Below the pieces are notes generated by a model, which saw only the letters and a program-made list of their open reading frames with translations, had not been told where the DNA came from and ran no database searches. DNA of 52,298 bases from Promethearchaeota archaeon (GTDB taxonomy: Archaea; Asgardarchaeota; Lokiarchaeia; Sigynarchaeales; SOKP01). The position numbers were made by a program, and so were the translations under genes. Location: contig JAGXNR010000012.1 of assembly GCA_019894875.1 (NCBI GenBank), forward strand, positions 1-52,298, given 5' to 3'. This document shows, piece by piece, positions 43,290-52,268 of the stretch (positions within the stretch are counted from its first letter, which is position 1; each line of letters starts with the position of its first letter).

Positions 43290-43856
43290 ATGGCCATTAT
43301 TTTAAATCTGTTGAAAGTGAGTGGTAGATTTAGAACTAATTGTTATCTTTACGGGGATGAAAGTACAAAAGAGGTCGGTATTATTGATCCCGGGATTGAT
43401 TCAAACGATGTTAAAAGCGTTATTAATAGAGAAGGATATAAACCGGTTTATGTAATAGCTACTCATCCTCACCATGACCATATTCAATGCGCCAATGATA
43501 TCATGGATTATTTTAATATTCCTTTATTGATTAATTATCCTGGAATAAGTAAGGTTGAAAATATAAATATTATTAAAGAAGATGATGTAATCGAAATAGG
43601 GTTAGAGCGTCTTCATGTAATTGAGACACCAGGTCACAGTAAAAATGATGTAATGCTGATAGATTATAAAAACATGCTAATTTTTACGGGAGATACTTTA
43701 TTGCGTGGCAGACTCCCCAGACAGCTTTCAAATTATAATAATTTGATGACGAGTATCAGAAAAATTTTATATTATGAGAACATTTCGGATGATTTCAAAA
43801 TATATCCTGGTCATGGTGGTCATTCTACAATAGGTAAAGAAAGGTTGAACTACTAA
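43290..43856 (+). CDS. metallo-beta-lactamase-fold hydrolase (glyoxalase II-like)
   Basis: A 188-residue MBL protein: RTNCYLYGD start, IDPGID, ATHPHHDHIQC (HxHxDH), ETPGHSKNDVMLID and FTGDTLL with the bridging Asp, ending YPGHGG. Size and order fit glyoxalase II-like hydrolases of small thioesters. The full metal set is present, so catalysis is likely. Confidence 0.88.
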   Translation: MAIILNLLKVSGRFRTNCYLYGDESTKEVGIIDPGIDSNDVKSVINREGYKPVYVIATHPHHDHIQCANDIMDYFNIPLLINYPGISKVENINIIKEDDVIEIGLERLHVIETPGHSKNDVMLIDYKNMLIFTGDTLLRGRLPRQLSNYNNLMTSIRKILYYENISDDFKIYPGHGGHSTIGKERLNY

Positions 43857-43944
43857 GATTTTGATTTTTTCAAATTGAGTCTAGATTAAACTATTTATAG
43901 TTTATTTTATTTTATTAAGATATCATTTTAAAGAAGGGGATTAC

Positions 43945-44781
43945 TTGAAGAAAAAGAAGAAGTTAGATCTAAAACCAATCGAAATGAATACCCGATGGGC
44001 AAATAAAGTGAAGAAAAAAGCAAAGTTTGGCAAACTACCGATAATAAAACGAAAATTAAGAAAAAAAATGTATCCTGATGGATTGGAGAGCCAAACTGGT
44101 AGCCCTATACCCGTTAATATATCTCTGGGTACTTATGAGGATCAAATAGTACCACGTAAAGTCGCAGAATACTTTATCAAGAAGGCAGGAACCATACTTT
44201 TGATTGATTGTCCATGTCGTACTGCCAATAAATGCGAAAATCACGATGTTCATCTGGGTTGTACTTGGATGGGGCGAGGAGCTAGTAAAGTAGATCGATC
44301 TAAATGGTCGGGAGCACGTTTGGCAACTAAAGAGGAAGCTTTAGAACGAGAGCGTTTGGCTTATGAAAATGGTTTGGTTCCACATTTAGGAAAGTTTCGA
44401 AGTGATGCGAGGATATATGGTGTGTTAGATTATGAAGATGAATTTATGGATATTTGTCATTGTTGCTCCTGCTGCTGTGTAATGAGCTTAACCAAATACG
44501 GTCCATCTTTTATACATAAAATGGTAAAAAGAATGGAGGGTGTTGAAGTAAGGGTAGATCGGGATAAATGTGAAGGATGCGGGAAATGTTTTAAAGTCTG
44601 TATTTATAACGGACTGAAGATGAAAAAAGACAAAGCAATGATTAATCAAAAAAACTGTAAGGGTTGTGGGCGTTGCGAGAGAGAATGTCCTAACGGAGCC
44701 ATTTCCATTTCAATAGATGATTACAGTCGTATTGATGAGTTAATCGCCAGATTTGAATCCCGCGTTGATATATCTGGTTAG
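43945..44781 (+). CDS. Cys-rich ferredoxin-type protein (TTG start)
   Basis: A 278-residue protein starting TTG 43945 after an AAGGGGATT ribosome-binding stretch. A Lys/Arg-rich N terminus is followed by DCPCRTANKC, HLGCTWMG, CHCCSCCCVM, then two 4Fe-4S motifs CEGCGKCFKVC and CKGCGRCERECP. The arrangement mirrors the gene at 33455: a Cys-dense module before two regular clusters. Likely a redox carrier or sensor; partner unknown. Confidence 0.8.
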   Translation: MKKKKKLDLKPIEMNTRWANKVKKKAKFGKLPIIKRKLRKKMYPDGLESQTGSPIPVNISLGTYEDQIVPRKVAEYFIKKAGTILLIDCPCRTANKCENHDVHLGCTWMGRGASKVDRSKWSGARLATKEEALERERLAYENGLVPHLGKFRSDARIYGVLDYEDEFMDICHCCSCCCVMSLTKYGPSFIHKMVKRMEGVEVRVDRDKCEGCGKCFKVCIYNGLKMKKDKAMINQKNCKGCGRCERECPNGAISISIDDYSRIDELIARFESRVDISG

Positions 44782-44882
44782 GAGAAATATTGTACATAAT
44801 ATAGATTTATTATCAAAATGTTCTCATATGTTTTTACTTGAGAGATATCTAAAAAATTCATTAATAGTATAAAATAAATGAG

Positions 44883-44920
44883 AAAGGTAAATTCAGAGTC
44901 TGATTTCAATGAAAATTCTA
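44883..44920 (+). repeat. dispersed palindromic repeat, copy D
   Basis: AAAGGTAAATTCAGAGTCTG then ATTTCAATGAAAATTC, the most complete copy, in the 349-bp gap 44782-45130. It is in the same orientation as the other three. No gene is visible in the rest of the gap. Confidence 0.65.
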
Positions 44921-45130
44921 AGGAAACATAAGATAAAAGCAATTTAAATTCTTTTTGAAAATACCTAATCACATTTCATATTAAATCTGATTCTATATTT
45001 TAATTTAGGAAAAATATTAAATATCGTATCATACAAAAATGTTTAAAGGAAAATATGGTTTCTATAGTAAATTTTTTTTTAAAACAAACTTTTAAGAATC
45101 TATGTTTCGAAAACCTTGGAATACTGAAAG

Positions 45131-46693
45131 GTGAAAAAAATATCTGTTAAAAATCTACCACTCACAAGAGAAAATATACCGTTTGAACGACTTTTTAATC
45201 CACGTGCGATAGTTATAATTGGTGTTTCAAAAGTAAATCCATCTGGAGCAACTCAATATGTTTATGCATTGAAATTTGCTCAATTTCCAAACCCAATTTA
45301 CCTTGTAAACCCGAAATATCCTGATGAGGATTTACTGGGATATAAGTTTTATGATTCTATATCTTCAATACCTGACGAAATACCAGTTGATCTTGCTATA
45401 ATAGCTGTACCTGCACAAATAACTCCTTCAATTATTGAAGAATTAGGTAAAAAAGGAGTCTCATTTGCACATATTTTTAGCAGTGGATTTTCTGAATTAG
45501 ACTCTGAATTTCAAAAAAAAGGTAAGAAAATCGAAGAAGAACTAATCAGAATGGCTTCAAAATATGGAATACGTATCCTTGGTCCCAATTGTATGGGCAT
45601 TTTCGCACCAAAATCAAAACTCACTTTTATACCGTCATTTAGGTCAATGCAAGAAGCAAATAATAAAAATAAAGAAAATGATTCAGAAAATTTTGAAGGT
45701 TTAGAAGATCTCGGGGATGTAATAAATACTGGACAAGTAGCTTTTATATCACAGAGTGGGGGGATTGCATTCACCCATGGAATGCTTTCACAGTCATTAG
45801 GTTATAGTTTTTCAAAAATGGTCTCCCTAGGCAATCAAATTGATTTGGATTTACTTGATTTTCTTCGATATTTTAAAGATGATCCAGATACAAAAGTAAT
45901 AGCAATGTATATTGAAAATATTAAAAGAGATGGAAATGAGTTTGTTCGATTGCTAAAAGAAACAACTCTAAAGAAACCTGTAATTATATGGAAAGGTGGT
46001 ATATTTCAAACTGGTCATCAAGCAGTTATGAGCCATACGGGGGGATTAGCAGGTAATTATAAAATGTGGGAATCAATGGCACGTCAAACTGGTATTATTC
46101 TAGTAAATAATTTTTTGGAATTAACAGATATGATACAAACTTGCCTTACTTATCCAATCCCACAAACTTTAGGAACAGCTGTACTATCAATGAGTGGGGG
46201 TACAGCGGTGGAAAGTACTGATGAAGTTGAACGGAATGGTTTAACTATGCCTCTTTTATCGCAAGAATTGACACAAAAAATTAATCAGTTTATCCCAGAA
46301 ATTAACTCTAATTTAAAAAATCCGTTAGAATTTGGTGGAAAGAACAATATGGAGCATACCATTAAAATTATTGAAATGCTAGGAGAGGAACCTCAATTCT
46401 CTTCTATAATTATGGCAAGTTCTCCAGAATTTCTTATTTTTCGAAGAGGAAATAGCTTGGATGATTATATTAAAGCAATCTCTAATGCTTTACCTCCTAA
46501 TTCGGGAAAATTATTATTGTGTGTTGCCAGCAGTATGAATATGTTCGAGCAAGGGATAAAGATGAACCTTGAATTTCGTTCCAGATCTCTATCTAATGGA
46601 TTTGTAGCATATCGATCTACAGCAGCAGCAGCAAAATCTTGTTATCGCTGGTGGAAATACGGAAAGTATTTAGAAAAAAGGGAACATACCTAA
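45131..46693 (+). CDS. NDP-forming acyl-CoA synthetase alpha-type protein
   Basis: A 520-residue protein starting GTG. FERLFNPRAIVIIGVS begins the CoA-binding domain; DLAIIAVPAQ and RILGPNCMGIF follow; GQVAFISQSGGIAFTHG and MSHTGGLAGNYKMWE (phosphohistidine His in SHTGG) mark the ligase-CoA domain. The ATP-grasp beta part is absent, so it would need a separate beta subunit. These enzymes couple acyl-CoA to ATP formation. A roughly 30-residue charged insert (near 180-200) interrupts the region before GQVAFISQS. Confidence 0.82.
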   Translation: MKKISVKNLPLTRENIPFERLFNPRAIVIIGVSKVNPSGATQYVYALKFAQFPNPIYLVNPKYPDEDLLGYKFYDSISSIPDEIPVDLAIIAVPAQITPSIIEELGKKGVSFAHIFSSGFSELDSEFQKKGKKIEEELIRMASKYGIRILGPNCMGIFAPKSKLTFIPSFRSMQEANNKNKENDSENFEGLEDLGDVINTGQVAFISQSGGIAFTHGMLSQSLGYSFSKMVSLGNQIDLDLLDFLRYFKDDPDTKVIAMYIENIKRDGNEFVRLLKETTLKKPVIIWKGGIFQTGHQAVMSHTGGLAGNYKMWESMARQTGIILVNNFLELTDMIQTCLTYPIPQTLGTAVLSMSGGTAVESTDEVERNGLTMPLLSQELTQKINQFIPEINSNLKNPLEFGGKNNMEHTIKIIEMLGEEPQFSSIIMASSPEFLIFRRGNSLDDYIKAISNALPPNSGKLLLCVASSMNMFEQGIKMNLEFRSRSLSNGFVAYRSTAAAAKSCYRWWKYGKYLEKREHT

Positions 46694-46862
46694 TAAGTAT
46701 TAAGAAAGAAAAATCCACTCCCTATGACAAAAAGCATCCAAAATAAAATATGAATAATTAATTTCTAAAAAGAGTGTTTTAAATATTAAAATAAACAAGA
46801 CTATTCTAGAAGAAACTGAAAGACAAGAATATCAAGAAGAAAAAAAAATCAAGTTTTCCAGA

Positions 46863-47795
46863 TTGTTAAAATTCTATCTAATACCTGGATGGCGGGAACC
46901 AGAATTTGAAGCTACGGAATTTGAAATTGGGAAAATACGATCTAAAAGGAGATTATTTAGGCGGTTACTTAAGCCCTTAACAATCGTGGGAATATTAATG
47001 ATCTTGTTTATAGCCTTTTTAGCGGTGTATGCTCCTTTGTTAACTCCATTTACTATAGAAAATTTAACGCCCCCATATTTTCCCTTTGAGGCACCATACC
47101 TTGACCCGTCAACAGAACATCCGTTAGGTACTACAAAATATGGATTTGATCTTCTTGGGAGATTAATTTGGGGTGCAAGAACTGCACTGACCGCAGCAGC
47201 TCTACCAGTTATAATTAGCACTCTTGGAGGACTTGCAGTAGGTACAATTTCGGCATATTTTGGTGGAAAAATTGACGCCGTTATCATGCGTTTTTGTGAT
47301 TTTTGGTTTTCTTTTCCGGTGTTAATTCTTATTGTTATTGTAGCTCCTTTAATAGGAAATAGTTTATACTATATTCTAATATTATATGGTCTTTTCGGTA
47401 TACCAGTATCTATTCGATGGGTACGAGCTCTGGTGCTTCAAGTAAAAGAGAATGTTTATGTGAGGGCGGCGATAACAGGTGGAGCAGCAAAATTTAAAGT
47501 AATGTTTAAACATATTTTGCCAAATACAATCTCTCATATCATCATTGGATTATTTGGAGCAATGCAAAGTGGAATTTTAGTTATTGTGAGTATTTCTTTC
47601 ATAGAATTAGGAGATCAGTCAATTCCAGATTGGGGAACAGATATTCTATATGGTAGAGGGAATTATGGTGCTTACTCTTCAGTCTTTTGGCCTGCATATC
47701 TTTGGCCCGGGCTTTTTATAGCAATTACTGCTATAGGATTTATGTTAATAGGTGATGGATTGAGGGATGCATTAGATCCTCGATTAGATATCTGA
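46863..47795 (+). CDS. peptide ABC transporter permease (DppC/OppC-like), orphan
   Basis: A 310-residue membrane protein with about six helices. HPLGTTKYGFDLLGRLIWGART is the DppC N-terminal signature and GGAAKFKVMFKHILPN the EAA loop contacting the ATPase. It starts at TTG 46863, but the frame is open further upstream through a charged stretch (ETERQEYQEEKKIKF), so the true start may lie earlier on a non-standard codon. Partner DppB, ATPases and binding protein are not in the window, which makes it an orphan or operon remnant. Confidence 0.82.
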   Translation: MLKFYLIPGWREPEFEATEFEIGKIRSKRRLFRRLLKPLTIVGILMILFIAFLAVYAPLLTPFTIENLTPPYFPFEAPYLDPSTEHPLGTTKYGFDLLGRLIWGARTALTAAALPVIISTLGGLAVGTISAYFGGKIDAVIMRFCDFWFSFPVLILIVIVAPLIGNSLYYILILYGLFGIPVSIRWVRALVLQVKENVYVRAAITGGAAKFKVMFKHILPNTISHIIIGLFGAMQSGILVIVSISFIELGDQSIPDWGTDILYGRGNYGAYSSVFWPAYLWPGLFIAITAIGFMLIGDGLRDALDPRLDI

Positions 47796-48124
47796 ACAAT
47801 AGATTTATAAAAATTAGAGATCAGCTATTTAACAAGTCATTTTATCCTTCAAAAAATACATTTGAAAAAACGCACAATAGTTACCCAGAATAGTTAGAAC
47901 AATTATAATACTCTAAAAACACAGATTCAAACATTTCTAAATTTTATCCCAAACTTAATGAAAACTTCAGTAAAGTTCAAAAATACGAGTACTAAAAATT
48001 CTTGAATTTCTAATTTGTTAAAAAAGGCTTATATCTCTTGCACAATATTTTTTAAACTGAAAGCTATTATTAGTTATTAGCTATTCTTAATTTTAGAAAG
48101 AATTCCTATAAAAAGGTAATTAAA

Positions 48125-48775
48125 ATGACTTTATCGAAAAAGAAATCCACCGACAACTGGTCGGTTGAAAAATTACAATCATTGACTCGTAGTGAATGTG
48201 TTGAACTATTTAAAACAATATCCCCGCCAGGCTTTGAAGAATTAAACGGTGAATATGCTGCTACTTTATTAGGTGAGAATTTAGAGTATGGAGAATGGTA
48301 TATGTATAACACAGAATTGGGTCGTTGGTTAGGAAAAGCATACACACCTATTCCTACAGAAAAAAGACCAGGATTTAGAGGGGAAGGATATAATTTTTGG
48401 ATAATCGATGGAAAAAAAGTTTATCACTCCCGATTCGCAACTCATATAGGTGTTTCAGTAATAGATGGAAAACCCATATTTAGAATGCAATATGATGCTT
48501 TTAAGAGTTTTTATGGACAAGAAGGGATGGTAGATGAAATCCGGAAACTTAAAAATGGATTATATTTATGTTTCGGAATGCCTCGACCAACTGATATACC
48601 CGGACCATTTTGTTTATCAGGACCAAAAGAACCTTACAATAATAATCCTGAATGGTACTTTGGGGATGAGGTTACAAAACCTGTTAAAATTAAATTCTCA
48701 TTTAAAGATTATCCCGATCCTGATGCAATTAATACAAAGGAATTCAGAGAACATTGGAAAGATCACTTTGATTAA
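48125..48775 (+). CDS. GXWXG/DUF4334-like protein
   Basis: A 216-residue protein. ECVELFKTISPPGFEELNGE and LGRWLGKAY (G-x-W-x-G) match the N-terminal GXWXG block; KPIFRMQYDAFKSFYGQ and LKNGLYLCFGM match the DUF4334 part. The family is small, uncharacterised and usually bacterial. An AAAAGGTAA motif lies before the ATG. The 329-bp gap upstream (47796-48124) shows no gene. Confidence 0.5.
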   Translation: MTLSKKKSTDNWSVEKLQSLTRSECVELFKTISPPGFEELNGEYAATLLGENLEYGEWYMYNTELGRWLGKAYTPIPTEKRPGFRGEGYNFWIIDGKKVYHSRFATHIGVSVIDGKPIFRMQYDAFKSFYGQEGMVDEIRKLKNGLYLCFGMPRPTDIPGPFCLSGPKEPYNNNPEWYFGDEVTKPVKIKFSFKDYPDPDAINTKEFREHWKDHFD

Positions 48776-48905
48776 TAAATAAATGATCTTTAAATATTCG
48801 ATTCTTTATTGGTATGTTAGAAGCAGTGAAGAAAATCCATTACCATTGAATCCTCATCTTTTTTTTATATTAAAATTTAAAATAAAGAATGAATAAATTA
48901 GAATT

Positions 48906-49715
48906 TCATTCTAAACCTACTACATCTAATGGTGCTCTAGGTGGAGTGTGATGATACTTAACTGCGGGATAACCAATTATTAATACCCCCTGAATTTGAC
49001 CTTTTAATCCAATGACTTTCATCATCTCTTTATTCATCCCTAGACCATGAGCCATTCCTATCCAACAAGTTGCTAACCCAAGTGTATGTGCGGCAAGTTG
49101 ACCATAAGTAAGTATAATTCCCGCATCCACTTGAGGCATGGAAGTATTAGGTGTTGCTGTAAGAAATATTACTGCTGGAGCCCCACGAAAGATGGGATCG
49201 TTATTAGTTGAATTAGAGTATTTCAGTGCTGCTTCTGCAGAGGGAAATCCCATATAAGGATATATTATTTTAATTGCTTCTTGACTTAATGTTTTAATTA
49301 TTGAAGGATCTGAAACAACTGAAAACTGCCATGCTCTACGATTATCCGCACTAGAAGCATAACGCATAGCCTTAAATACTTTTTTAAGTAACTCTTGAGG
49401 AACTTTTTTATTTTTATATTGGCGCACGGATCGTTTAGCTTTTAATAATTGCATTAAACTCTCATAAGACACATTTTCTTCATAGTTTCCTACACCCGGA
49501 TACGATTCCACATCATCTTCCCAGTTTCCCTCCCACAATATAGCTTTCTCCTTACAAATAGCAACGCATTTACCACAAAAATTACATCGCTTCATTTCAT
49601 CAGAAAGACGAATTATTTTCCCAGAAGAATCTTCTTTAAACAAATCTCTAGTGCAATCAGTTATGCATCTTTTACATGCAACGCATTTTTCATAATTTAT
49701 TCCAACAATAGACAT
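48906..49715 (-). CDS. nitroreductase with N-terminal two-cluster ferredoxin domain
   Basis: A 269-residue protein. CVACKRCITDC and CNFCGKCVAIC form a two-cluster ferredoxin domain (1-55). From about residue 85 a nitroreductase-family FMN domain follows: KRSVRQYKNKKVP, AMRYASSADNRRAWQFSVV, and GLATCWIGMAHG with LKGQIQGVLIIGYP. It likely passes electrons from ferredoxin to FMN to reduce a small organic substrate. It is a common archaeal and clostridial fusion. Confidence 0.88.
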   Translation of the reverse strand: MSIVGINYEKCVACKRCITDCTRDLFKEDSSGKIIRLSDEMKRCNFCGKCVAICKEKAILWEGNWEDDVESYPGVGNYEENVSYESLMQLLKAKRSVRQYKNKKVPQELLKKVFKAMRYASSADNRRAWQFSVVSDPSIIKTLSQEAIKIIYPYMGFPSAEAALKYSNSTNNDPIFRGAPAVIFLTATPNTSMPQVDAGIILTYGQLAAHTLGLATCWIGMAHGLGMNKEMMKVIGLKGQIQGVLIIGYPAVKYHHTPPRAPLDVVGLE

Positions 49716-49866
49716 AAATTAAAGACGGTTCTAAACGATTTAAATTTTTTCTTAAAGCTTTATAACATATTTAGAAATATTGGGAGAGAATTAAAAAGAT
49801 AGCGGAAAGGATTAAAAATAAATTTAAACAAGCTAAAATTTTAATTTTAAAAAAATGGTCATAATC

Positions 49867-49992
49867 ATGATGGAAAAAGAAGTAATGAATTCAGAACCTA
49901 ATAAACCACGACTCTTCTTTCTTGGTAACATAAATGTTTTTCTTTCTATCCTGATCTTGAATGGAGGAAAGGTAATTTCTACAGAAATATGA
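49867..49992 (+). CDS. short hydrophobic ORF
   Basis: A 41-residue frame with two adjacent ATGs and a hydrophobic middle (LFFLGNINVFLSILILNGG). It is in the 387-bp gap 49716-50102, otherwise empty. It could be a mini membrane protein, a gene fragment or chance. Confidence 0.25.
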   Translation: MMEKEVMNSEPNKPRLFFLGNINVFLSILILNGGKVISTEI

Positions 49993-50102
49993 AAAGATCT
50001 AAATGACTAAAATAAAAATTTATATTTTTTAACTCCAAATTCTAAATTACACAATGTAAAATCAAAAATTTCTTACTTAAAAAAGGAAGGTATAAGCGAA
50101 TA

Positions 50103-50849
50103 ATGGTAAAATATAATCATTGTAAGAATTGTGGAAGTATATATAGTACTGCAACTTGGATAGGTGAGGTACATACATATAACGGAACTTGTCCTTCATG
50201 TATAGAAGGAGAACAACGTGAAGACCAAATGCAGCAAGAAAAAGCAGATGATCGTATGGAAAATACAAATAATACGGAACAAGACGTAAAGATGATAGAT
50301 AATCATGAACCTATTCAATCTTCAGCAATAGAAATCGAAAGAAGTCTGCTCTCAAATTTAGAACAGAGGGCTAATGAGGTTTTATCTGGTGTGGGATCTA
50401 TTCATGTTCTTATTAAGGAAATTAAAGATGGACTTGTAGATAAAGCGAAAAAAAGGATTGAAGAGACATTTCAAAGTTTTGATGTGAATAAAATTGATGC
50501 CCAAAAAATCATTGATTATACCGAGAATATTTTGGATTATTTAAGTGAATATAAAGACTACATGGATAACGTGATGATAAAAATACAAACTAAACCTAAA
50601 ATGAAGGTAAAAACAGCTCTAGAGAAAGTCCATAAGGAAACACTAGAAAATATACCGAAAAATATGGCAAAAGATGATATCATAAATAAGAAAATTGTAT
50701 TAAAAACCGTTTTTGGAAAAGCTGTAGAATGGCATACTATTTACTCTGATACAAAGGATGTGTCAGAACTCACTAGAAAAATGGTTCTACATCCTATTAA
50801 CGAAATCCAAGAGAAGCTTAGCACTCTTCCTTTCTATGCTTCTAAATAA
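50103..50849 (+). CDS. zinc-finger coiled-coil protein of unknown function
   Basis: A 248-residue protein. CKNCGSIY...GTCPSCIEG (residues 7-36) is a zinc ribbon. A Gln/Asp/Asn-rich stretch follows, then long helices (ERSLLSNLEQRANEVLSGVG, DYTENILDYLSEYKDYMD) likely forming coiled coils. No catalytic motif is visible. It may be lineage-specific. AAGGAAGG just upstream is a good ribosome-binding site. Confidence 0.55.
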   Translation: MVKYNHCKNCGSIYSTATWIGEVHTYNGTCPSCIEGEQREDQMQQEKADDRMENTNNTEQDVKMIDNHEPIQSSAIEIERSLLSNLEQRANEVLSGVGSIHVLIKEIKDGLVDKAKKRIEETFQSFDVNKIDAQKIIDYTENILDYLSEYKDYMDNVMIKIQTKPKMKVKTALEKVHKETLENIPKNMAKDDIINKKIVLKTVFGKAVEWHTIYSDTKDVSELTRKMVLHPINEIQEKLSTLPFYASK

Positions 50850-50908
50850 TAGGGCAAATAACAAGGAAAAGCCAATCTTGTCACTTTGGAGCAAATAAAA
50901 TTTAAAAA

Positions 50909-51691
50909 TTAAAGATCTCCGACATATGGTTTACCATCAATCCAAGCCCATTCAGTATCCAATAAAAATTTAATTGCCCAAAATTCTCGGATTTCCCACT
51001 TTCTGAAGTTCTTAATAGACTCAAAAAGAGTTTGAGCATTTTCTAAATTTCTTTTCTTGAGTAAATTATCAATTAAAAGCTTTAGATTTTCAGGTTTATC
51101 ATGAGCTTTTGCTAAAGTTTGCATAAATAATTTATGAAAGGGGTATAAAATCTCATTATGTTCCAGAATTAATCTTCCCCCAAATAATATTAGATCGGTT
51201 ATCCCTCGTGTTAATAAATAATCATCATTTCTTCTCACAGCTTCTTTAATGATCCAATTAGCAGTTTCAAATTGAGCATAAAACTTACTAATTTTTCCTA
51301 ATTTTTCCTCTTTCTGAAAGACAGGAATCTTTTTTAATAAATTTCCAAGTTCTGGTATTTCTGAATACGCAATCCAAGCGTCTCTAAAAGCATCTCTGGC
51401 GGGTTCGCTTCCTCTCTCCGCGACAGTTTGTAAAAACTTAAGATTTACGACCTTTCCATCTATATATCCCCCTGGATAATCACAAAACTCCGTTTCATAA
51501 TATAAATACATTTTTCCCTTTTTTCTCTTCTCGAATTCTTCATCTGTAGCCACTAGAGTTACATCAATGTCTGAATCCTCTCGCTCCATACCTTTAGCTA
51601 CTGATCCGCCAATAATAAGGGCTAAAAATCTGTTGTCTTTTTCAATGCTCTCAACTAATTTTTCTATAGCTCTTTTATGATGAGTTGTCAT
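50909..51691 (-). CDS. nucleotidyltransferase domain protein
   Basis: A 260-residue protein. IIGGSVAKGMEREDSDIDV has the pol-beta-type GGSxxxG...DxD metal site. VVNLKFLQTVAERG follows, and the rest is helical (FYAQFETANWIIKEAVRRN, LLDNLLKKRN), resembling aminoglycoside-nucleotidyltransferase-like enzymes. It would transfer NMP to a small molecule, RNA or protein. No HEPN partner gene is adjacent. Confidence 0.75.
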   Translation of the reverse strand: MTTHHKRAIEKLVESIEKDNRFLALIIGGSVAKGMEREDSDIDVTLVATDEEFEKRKKGKMYLYYETEFCDYPGGYIDGKVVNLKFLQTVAERGSEPARDAFRDAWIAYSEIPELGNLLKKIPVFQKEEKLGKISKFYAQFETANWIIKEAVRRNDDYLLTRGITDLILFGGRLILEHNEILYPFHKLFMQTLAKAHDKPENLKLLIDNLLKKRNLENAQTLFESIKNFRKWEIREFWAIKFLLDTEWAWIDGKPYVGDL

Positions 51692-51927
51692 AAATCCTCA
51701 TACCTAAATCTAATTTTATATTTGGTAATTGTATATTGAATAAATCTTTAATAAATAATCCTATGCGATATAGGAGATTTTCGAGTGAAACTAATATTTA
51801 TTATTTAAATGTTTACAAAAAAGTAATACTATAAATTACTACTCTATATTTTTTATAACGAACCATTTTTTCTTACCACAAACGGGAAAAAAATGATTAC
51901 AAATGATATTACAGAGAAGCTTGAAAT

Positions 51928-52098
51928 ATGTTGAATGATAAAGCAAAACTTGAAGTAGTTGAGCTCATTTTAAAAACGTTAGAGATTGATTACGAGATTG
52001 TCGCATCAAAAACCCACAAGTCAAAGCTAAACCGATTAATGTATGAAAAACCATTAGATCAAGTTCATGAGACCTTAACATCATTGGATAATGTGTAA
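51928..52098 (+). CDS. small ORF overlapping the ClpB fragment
   Basis: A 56-residue frame from ATG 51928 to TAA 52096, helical and charged (KLEVVELILKTLEIDYEIV). Its 3' end overlaps by 34 nt the 3' end of the opposing ClpB N-domain. It has no known family. Convergent overlap is consistent with a rearrangement breakpoint. Confidence 0.35.
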   Translation: MLNDKAKLEVVELILKTLEIDYEIVASKTHKSKLNRLMYEKPLDQVHETLTSLDNV

Positions 52099-52268
52099 AG
52101 ATTTACTCCGAGTTTTTGAAAAAGTGGTGTAGCTATTCCATCTTGTTGCTCGATCAACGAAACTAGCAAATGAAGGGGTTCTATTTTCTGATTTTCATTA
52201 TTTTGGGCTAATGATTGAGCAGCTTTCAGACCTTCTTGAACTTTAATCGTGAATTTATCAAATGTCAT
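52065..52268 (-). CDS. truncated ClpB N-terminal domain
   Basis: A 67-residue frame starting with ATG 52268: MTFDKFTIKVQEGLKAAQSL and IEPLHLLVSLIEQQDGIATP match the ClpB/ClpA N-domain start. The reading ends at TAA 52065 after LGVNLYTLSNDVKVS, where ClpB would continue to its middle and AAA domains. None of the frames beyond resembles ClpB, so it is a truncated copy or a stand-alone Clp-N protein. Confidence 0.6.
   Translation of the reverse strand: MTFDKFTIKVQEGLKAAQSLAQNNENQKIEPLHLLVSLIEQQDGIATPLFQKLGVNLYTLSNDVKVS

Noticed and set aside
38139..44920. CRISPR array
   Set aside because: The repeats are only four, thousands of bases apart and not evenly spaced, with no cas genes.
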